DNA of 64,000 bases from Lamellibrachia satsuma (taxonomy: Eukaryota; Annelida; Polychaeta; Sabellida; Siboglinidae): positions 3,737,501-3,801,500 of the forward strand of contig BSQZ01000035.1 in assembly GCA_033239005.1 (NCBI GenBank). The letters are read 5' to 3'. Positions within the stretch are counted from its first letter, which is position 1. Every line of letters starts with the position of its first letter. Below, piece after piece: positions 58,252 to 64,000 of the stretch. Below the pieces are notes generated by a model, which saw only the letters and a program-made list of their open reading frames with translations, was not told the origin of the DNA and made no database searches. The position numbers were made by a program, and so were the translations under genes.

Positions 58252-58970
58252 ACATCCAGTTTACTTTGATTCATGAGATAACAGCACTAATTCTAAATGT
58301 GTTATAGCTATTTATATAACTAAAGGAAGCTTCCAAACCATGTTTCACAAGCATATAGATTTTATGTTATATGGATGTGGGGAAAACCAAGTTCATAGTA
58401 TGGGGTTGGCACCATTTTTATCTTACCATGTTTTGCAGAAGGTGAGTTCTGGCTATCACATAAAATTAACTTCGGCATTTCTGTTTATCGGTAAATACAC
58501 GCTAAATATCCCTCAATTCATCATAGATTATGAAAAGATGAGTATAAAATTTGAGTATGGAAACTTTACTTGGTGTCATGCCACCTTAAGAACAGAACGC
58601 TAACCACAAGAGACCTGGTGTAGTTTATCCACACAGCTGACAAGATTGTCCTTTGTCGCTGTTTCTTGTCCAAATGCACCTAGCAAGCATCTAAGACCGA
58701 TGACCAATATCTTGTTTTCTATAGGTAATATATAGCACGAAATGTAGACCTGCCTCTTTTTGGTTGAAATCTGTGTTTTTTACTGGAAATTTTTAATAAA
58801 TCCGTAAAACGTCTTTCTTTGGATAATCGGTCTGTAGCATTCCTATTCCAATCGAGTGTTGTTATCTGTCAGGCTATGGAATATACCTACATCAAACAAA
58901 ATCTGCTAGGTTTTGCTGGATATCTGCCTAGCATTAAAAGTAGTTGTGATTTGACCACTATAAGTGTGTC
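57110..58970. other. Downstream of exon 17, no exon recognised
   Basis: The family's C-terminal helix region should follow, but no matching peptide is seen. A splice-bounded stretch at 57,663-57,756 fails on reading frame. A (TA)n run lies at 58,217-58,249. Confidence 0.5.
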
Positions 58971-59090
58971 ATTCCATGTTATACTTGTGTAATAAACACA
59001 TTCCATGTTATACTTGTGTGATTAACACATTCCATGTTATACTTTTGTGATCAACACATTCCATGTTATACTTGTGATAAACACAAAAAA
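58970..59090. repeat. Four copies of a 31-bp repeat
   Basis: CATTCCATGTTATACTTGTG followed by TGATTAACACA, repeated four times with small changes. Confidence 0.9.
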
Positions 59091-59284
59091 TATGTATTTT
59101 ATTTAAATGTTTCCATTTGAAACAAATCCGTATACAAATGGGAAATGGCCGTATACCTCCTCAAATCGCCAAAATCCATATTATATATGGGAAATCCATA
59201 TGATGTGGCAAGTTTGAAGATACGTTAAGTTGGCTGGTTCATATAAGTCTAAATGTCAAAGTAGACTTACCGGGAGTTACACAG

Positions 59285-59392
59285 CCCAGACTTTGTTCTA
59301 TTTTAGGAGTTATATTGTCAGTGATGTGCTGGCAATAGCCCGGACTTTGTTCTATTTTAGGAGTTATATTGTCAGTGATGTGCTGGCAATAT
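59285..59392. repeat. 56-bp perfect tandem duplication
   Basis: GACTTTGTTCTATTTTAGGA to GATGTGCTGGCAATA occurs twice in a row, essentially identical. Confidence 0.9.
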
Positions 59393-59689
59393 TGGAAAAG
59401 GGGTGACATTTTCAGTCACCGGATATTTACATGAATCCTTCAGTACACGGACAGATAAGGACAACGTAGGTGATGGTTTTGATGGCACTGTAGACAATCT
59501 GTCTGGTAGACAACTTCTGGTTGTTGCTGAGGCCTAGTAATGCAACGATCTGGTATCAAGGATTTCATAGCTGTGGCAGCCAGCAAAAGTTCTACCCATA
59601 TGATCATTACCAAAGGTGAACAAAACAGTCATGTAAAGGCCAACTGTATCAGTAGCTGTCCAGTCCAACCAGCTGATTAGCTCAAAAAG

Positions 59690-60010
59690 AAGGAAAGAGG
59701 GGCCATAGCTTACCCACATGACATACGCAGCGAGGCTATTGTCAATCGGTGGCATGGCAGCATTGTGGTCAAGATCAGGTCCAACTGCAGTGGAGTCCAT
59801 CCCGTGAGTCAGGCAATGAGGTGGTCCAGAGCACAGAGAAGGCATATCCAGATTCGGTAGCCAAACACAATCAAAGACTACAACAATACATTGGAGAAAT
59901 GGATTGACTGGATCAAAATGTGTGGAAATACCGCAACTACGTCCATTCCAGGAAGTGATGTTGACCTGTGTTTGCTTATCTGCTGGATGTGGCCACAGGA
60001 GTGCTGCCAA
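59690..60010 (+). pseudogene. piggyBac transposase C-terminal remnant
   Basis: Read across frame changes: CSGVHPVSQAMRWSRAQRRH, then IQ, a stop and PNTIKDYNN, then EMDWLDQNVWKYRNYVHSRK and VFAYLLDVATG. These match the piggyBac region with the RWSR and GGVDxxDQ...KKWWWPLF motifs. Broken by several stops. The rest of the element and its TTAA ends are not recognised. Confidence 0.7.
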
Positions 60011-61640
60011 TGCAGACTAACCCATAGATCTCTTCCAATTCATAAGGGAATGCAGCCATATATGCTTAATGAGACAGGCACCATGCACTCACCAGGCAGC
60101 TTGATGGACATCCTAAAGGCTTGGACCAGCGTGTTTCAGATGAAGCCTGCTACGACAGCATGGGTCACCTCATGAAGTATTCTCATCAAATTCGTTGTGT
60201 GGGCCCAGTGTGTGGAGGTCCAACCACAGGTGCAACCAGTGTAACGATGGTTTGCATCCAGCTTTTTTCATCCCATTTCACCAGTCTTAAGCTGATTAGT
60301 GGAGAAACAATGGTGATACACATGTGTTTAGCTTCATACATATGGTATAACCATGCATTTGTACTTGTGTCCTGCCATGCCTAGCATCCTATAAATAGAA
60401 CACTATAATATTCCATGAATAAAGAGAACAATTTCCGTCATACTCAATATATGTTAAGGTGATGTATTTGAAGAACACAATGTGATGATGCACTTTGTTT
60501 TCATTGTTTTTTTTGTACCTGGGCATTAATGGATTAAATGTAGTTTGAACGATTATGCCCCTTGCATGATTTGCAGTATGCCATGGCGGCGCACTGTGGG
60601 TGGAGGGGTGCAATACTGAACGACAAACTGGCATCGAAGTCCTACAACCCACATATTAATGTTATATCAAATTAATGATAAGATAATATACTTAATAACT
60701 GTCAATGGTGGAATACGAGTAATTTCTTGTACTGTTATGAAAAATATAAGAAATACATGCCACAACTGCTTGACCGATTTGGAAACTTTTAGTATTTCAG
60801 TTAGCTGCATCTATGTCATAAAAATATAAAATAAAATAGAACATCAATGTGCAATTTTCATTGACATCTCTAATTTTAAGACCCCACAAAGTTGACATGA
60901 TAGAGGCAATAACATTTTTTTACAGTTTATTTAAAAGAACACAACAAAACTTAATTACACTTTTTCATGCAATTAATGTGGGGCACATGCATTTACAAAA
61001 GGGCACATCTCTTTCTCTGATATGCCCCCAACAGTACATGTCTTTTTCCAGATCAATCCCTGATTATTAATCTTCTGCTCTGACAATTTATTGTGATTCA
61101 TCCATTTATTTAATTTTACCATTATAAACATGCATTGAAGCCATTTATTTTATACATATACTCTTTGCATTTTTAGTAATCCAATAAGATAATTTGCCTT
61201 TATCATTTAATAAGTATGATCAGATCTTGCAAGTGTAATATTCCTCTTGTGCTGTAGTGTTGTCTTGTGTTCGTGATTATTCCAATTTTAAAGGGAGTAT
61301 CTGCTCGTCGTTGTTATAACATGATGTCATATAGTATAAACTATATCTAGTCTAACATATACTGACTGCCCAAATGTGTTTAAATGAACTTGAAGCAGTT
61401 TTGAATAAAAAAAATTATTGTTCACAATATGTCAAAGCTTTGTAATGTCAGCATTACAGTGCCTGTCGCTTATTTAACGACTTCCATGGTAACTAACGAT
61501 TCATCAAGCCAGCAAATTAGCCAGAATGGACACTGCACAGAAGGGGTTGTACAGTGAATAGTGTTCGGTTGGTGCTCTGTATGATGTTAAATTTTTTTCA
61601 GATAAGATGCTTTATAACAAATTCCTAATTTTGCTGGGTA
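60010..61640. other. Non-coding DNA
   Basis: AT-rich, with scattered short ORFs lacking recognisable domains. Confidence 0.5.
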
Positions 61641-61649
61641 ATGCAAATA

Positions 61650-61815
61650 AGAAATAATAACCTGGAGATGAACTGCCGAAAATCAGTTACCCCATGCAGT
61701 GTGAAAGTTGATTAAACTTTAAAAACGACAATAGGTACAATTGATAATTGTTTCACTTGGACTTTCAACCCGTCTCAAATCAACGGTTCAGGAATGCACA
61801 TATCAGTGCAGTGTT
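61650..61815. mobile_element. Fragment of the pogo-type element family
   Basis: Shares AATAATAACCTGGAGATGAA and GCAGTGTGAAAGTTGATTAA with the 23,640 and 17,824 copies. Confidence 0.6.
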
Positions 61816-61816
61816 A

Positions 61817-62130
61817 GTTGAGCCACTGGGTTAGTTGAGCCACCCATGTTTCCTAGGAAACTACAGCAGCGACAGTTACATGGTACCCAGTGATTGAACA
61901 TGTTATTAGAACACGATTGACATATTACATTTGTCACAACGGCCAGAACGTGTGAAATAAAAGTATGTTTTTTTTCTTCTTTTTTACGAAACTTGGTAAA
62001 TGTGATTAATGTCTGCTGGTGTTTAAGCTATCAATGAACGTGACCAGACCTTATTGTTTGTGCACTTACAAATGGTTTAACTATGCACAGAGAAGAAGAT
62101 TATTTACATCACTTCATGCATTAATGAGAA
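61817..62130. repeat. Dispersed repeat copy without the 962-bp insertion (empty site)
   Basis: Matches 2,885-2,942 joined to 3,913-4,155. The junction ACATGGTACCCAGTG near 61,868 shows the pre-insertion state of the target CATGGTAC. Confidence 0.75.
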
Positions 62131-62153
62131 GTTAATTAAATAAGCTTAATTGT

Positions 62154-62503
62154 CAAAACGGGGCTAGTTGAGCCACCCAAAGCCCAGGGGAGGTTTAGTT
62201 GACCAGCGGTTAAAGAACAAAGACGAGTGTTGTTTACCCTAAAAATACATCAAGAAATTATTTTTTTCCGAGCAAATTGGGACATCGGATAGCTACAAGG
62301 CAACATATTAGCATTTAGTTACAGTGGTTGCAATTGGCCTAGAAGTCTATATTAATTGTGTCGACTTGTTAATTAAGCTTGTAGACTTGTCAGAGACATG
62401 TTGTGCCCATTAGGTAGATGTGTTTGCTGAGTTGTTATGATTTTTTTGTACAAGGCCTACATAAATTACACCGTGGCTCAACTTAGTTTACGACCCCGTT
62501 TTG
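62154..62503. mobile_element. 350-bp inverted-repeat element (AGTTGAGCCAC ends)
   Basis: Left end CAAAACGGGGCTAGTTGAGC; the right end read inversely is CAAAACGGGGTCGTAAACTA then AGTTGAGCCAC. The copies of TTAGTTGAGCCACCC at 61,803-61,850 suggest relatedness to the neighbouring repeat. Non-coding MITE. Confidence 0.6.
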
Positions 62504-62879
62504 TATATATAGTTAAAATGTATTAGTAATATACTGTGTTTCTATCTGTGTCATAATAATTGTTTGAAGTTGTTGGCAACATTTGCTTTTGCATGCAGTA
62601 ACAGTCAGATTATCACATTAATACACCAGGTATTTGAGTGAATTACAGCTGCTTCACTGTTCTCAAGCATGTTTATTCTGTCGTTCAGGTCACATATTAT
62701 GATGTATTTTTCCAAACTGGTTCACTTCTGTTTGTTCCTCTCTTTAAATGTTTGTGTCGTTGCTTACTCGGTGGCTTGCCGTTTTGTTTAGGTTGGTGTG
62801 CTACATGATCAGAGGTAGAGTTTATAGTGTAGTTCAGCCTTTCGTGAGTCATTGCTGAGCTTTCCAATTGTTGCCCAGG

Positions 62880-63540
62880 CTTACTATTTAATAAGATTGC
62901 CATACTAGGCAAAGCACCTAGATGGCAAGTGGACAAGGAAGCTATTGGTTTATCAAAAGTAAAAAAAAATTTATCTATGTGTAACCTGTCCTGAGATATT
63001 TGTAAATTTTGTTTTAAACATATTCACGCTGCTAGCATTTCACAATCTGTAGATAATTTGTCCTACATGAGAGTGACTATTTACTTTATCTAATCCACAC
63101 TGTTCCTTCACCAACGTTACTTCGTGTCCTTTAGTTCTTCTATCTTTCTTGAAAAAATATATGCTGTCAATAGTTTCATACACCATTCAATATCTTAAAC
63201 ATGTTTTATCTCCTCTTAACCTCCTTATCCCTAGGGTTGTTAAACCACATTCTTTTAGACATTCTTCATAACTAAGGTATCTCAGTTGTGGAATCATTTT
63301 AGTTGCTGTCTTCTGTATTCGTTCTAGCATATTTATATCCTCCAAGCTTGTATAAAGTATTCTAAATGAGGCCTACCTATTGCTTTATACATAGGTATAA
63401 TTAGGAATAATTAGATTACCCTTTGAAGCAGCAATACCACACTGCTCTGAAACTTTTATATCACCACTAATCTTATTGTTACTCTTAACTGCTTTTCTTT
63501 TATGGTAGTAAAAGGTACATTCTTATATTTTGTTGTGTCC
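62880..63540 (-). mobile_element. CR1-like LINE, 3' fragment
   Basis: Minus-strand copy of the same family as 45,800-47,995, with peptides such as [30 protein letters not shown] and ASSVNMFKTKF, plus the shared 3' untranslated block (ATTGGTTTATC, GCCATCTAGGTG relatives). Several stops. Confidence 0.8.
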
Positions 63541-64000
63541 GTTCCTTGGGACTGCTCAAAGCACTTCACAGACATGTTCATTCCAATGCCAATCCTGGGG
63601 TAATAGCAATATGTTGTAGTAATAGAAATAATTTTATTATCAAGTAATAAATGGAACAGAACATGATGTAATTGTAATAGAAAGCAATGTAATAGTAATT
63701 GAGCTATTACTTTTGTATTACATTTGAAAATTGTGCTTCTGTTTTAAAATTCTTCATGTAAGCCACTTTCACATACCAGACATCAAAGGAATCTGCACTT
63801 GGGATTGACTTCTTCTGAGTTAGCTCCAATATCCGATAAAGACAATCAAGACTGAGAGGCCACATACAGTTTACACAGCATTCAATGGTCCTGTGAAGCT
63901 ATTTCCCCAAGCCAACTATCCTTTATGAAATCAACAACACAATTCCAATACAGATATATGAAAAGGCCAACTGGATGACTTTGTTTATTATGGGGATTAA
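63541..64000. other. Non-coding DNA at the right edge
   Basis: Includes GTAATAGAAATAATTTTATT-like repeats at 63,600-63,730, resembling the AATTGTAATTG tract near 410-535. No exon recognised. Confidence 0.5.

Noticed and set aside
59534..60010. 158-codon minus-strand ORF
   Set aside because: It lies opposite the piggyBac remnant, whose motifs are on the plus strand; the minus-strand frame has no recognisable domain.

Overview
This is animal (metazoan) nuclear DNA: AT-rich and intron-heavy, with GT-AG exons, many microsatellites and minisatellites, and a mixed transposon load (DIRS, LINE, Gypsy, Helitron, hAT, piggyBac, pogo-like and many short inverted-repeat elements). That mix, with small exons and multi-kilobase introns, fits an invertebrate, probably marine (mollusc, lancelet, hemichordate or similar). 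I cannot narrow the taxon from sequence alone. No bacterial-style operon, CRISPR array, rRNA or tRNA gene is visible.

One host gene spans almost the whole window on the + strand: an orthologue of RNF31 (HOIP), the catalytic RBR-type E3 ligase that makes linear (Met1) ubiquitin chains. Seventeen coding exons can be placed between 5,419 and 57,109. They encode the N-terminal segment and PUB domain (exons 1-4), a short zinc finger (exon 5), a very large repeat-rich exon (exon 7, about 2 kb), the UBA region (exons 8-9), RING1 (10-11), the RING1-IBR helix (12), IBR (13-14), RING2 with the catalytic Cys (15) and the linear-chain-determining region (16-17). Exon phases agree throughout except around exons 5-6. 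The last exon(s) are not recognisable and probably lie beyond the right edge.

Layout: 1-5.4 kb, upstream DNA with short inverted-repeat elements; 5.4-22.1 kb, intron 1 with a LINE, a DIRS1-like element, a Helitron remnant and pogo-type elements; 22.2-27.7 kb, intron 2 with a 20-bp minisatellite and a 1.7-kb inverted-repeat element; 27.7-31.4 kb, exons 3-7; 31.4-36.4 kb, intron 7 with a near-intact hAT transposon nested in a LINE; 36.4-39.7 kb, exons 8-10; 39.7-50.3 kb, intron 10 with a Gypsy element carrying a pogo-like transposon inside it and a CR1-like LINE inside its LTR; 50.3-57.1 kb, exons 11-17; 57-64 kb, a piggyBac remnant, a second CR1-like fragment and other repeats.

The most unusual signal is that several intronic minisatellites are built from the gene's own splice junctions. 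The repeat before exon 9 contains that exon's acceptor and its first 26 bases. The repeat before exon 11 contains that exon's acceptor. The repeats after exons 7 and 15 contain the ends of those exons, and the repeat after exon 10 is full of donor-like motifs. Exon 7 itself is a chain of coding repeats in the place where vertebrate HOIP carries its NZF zinc fingers.
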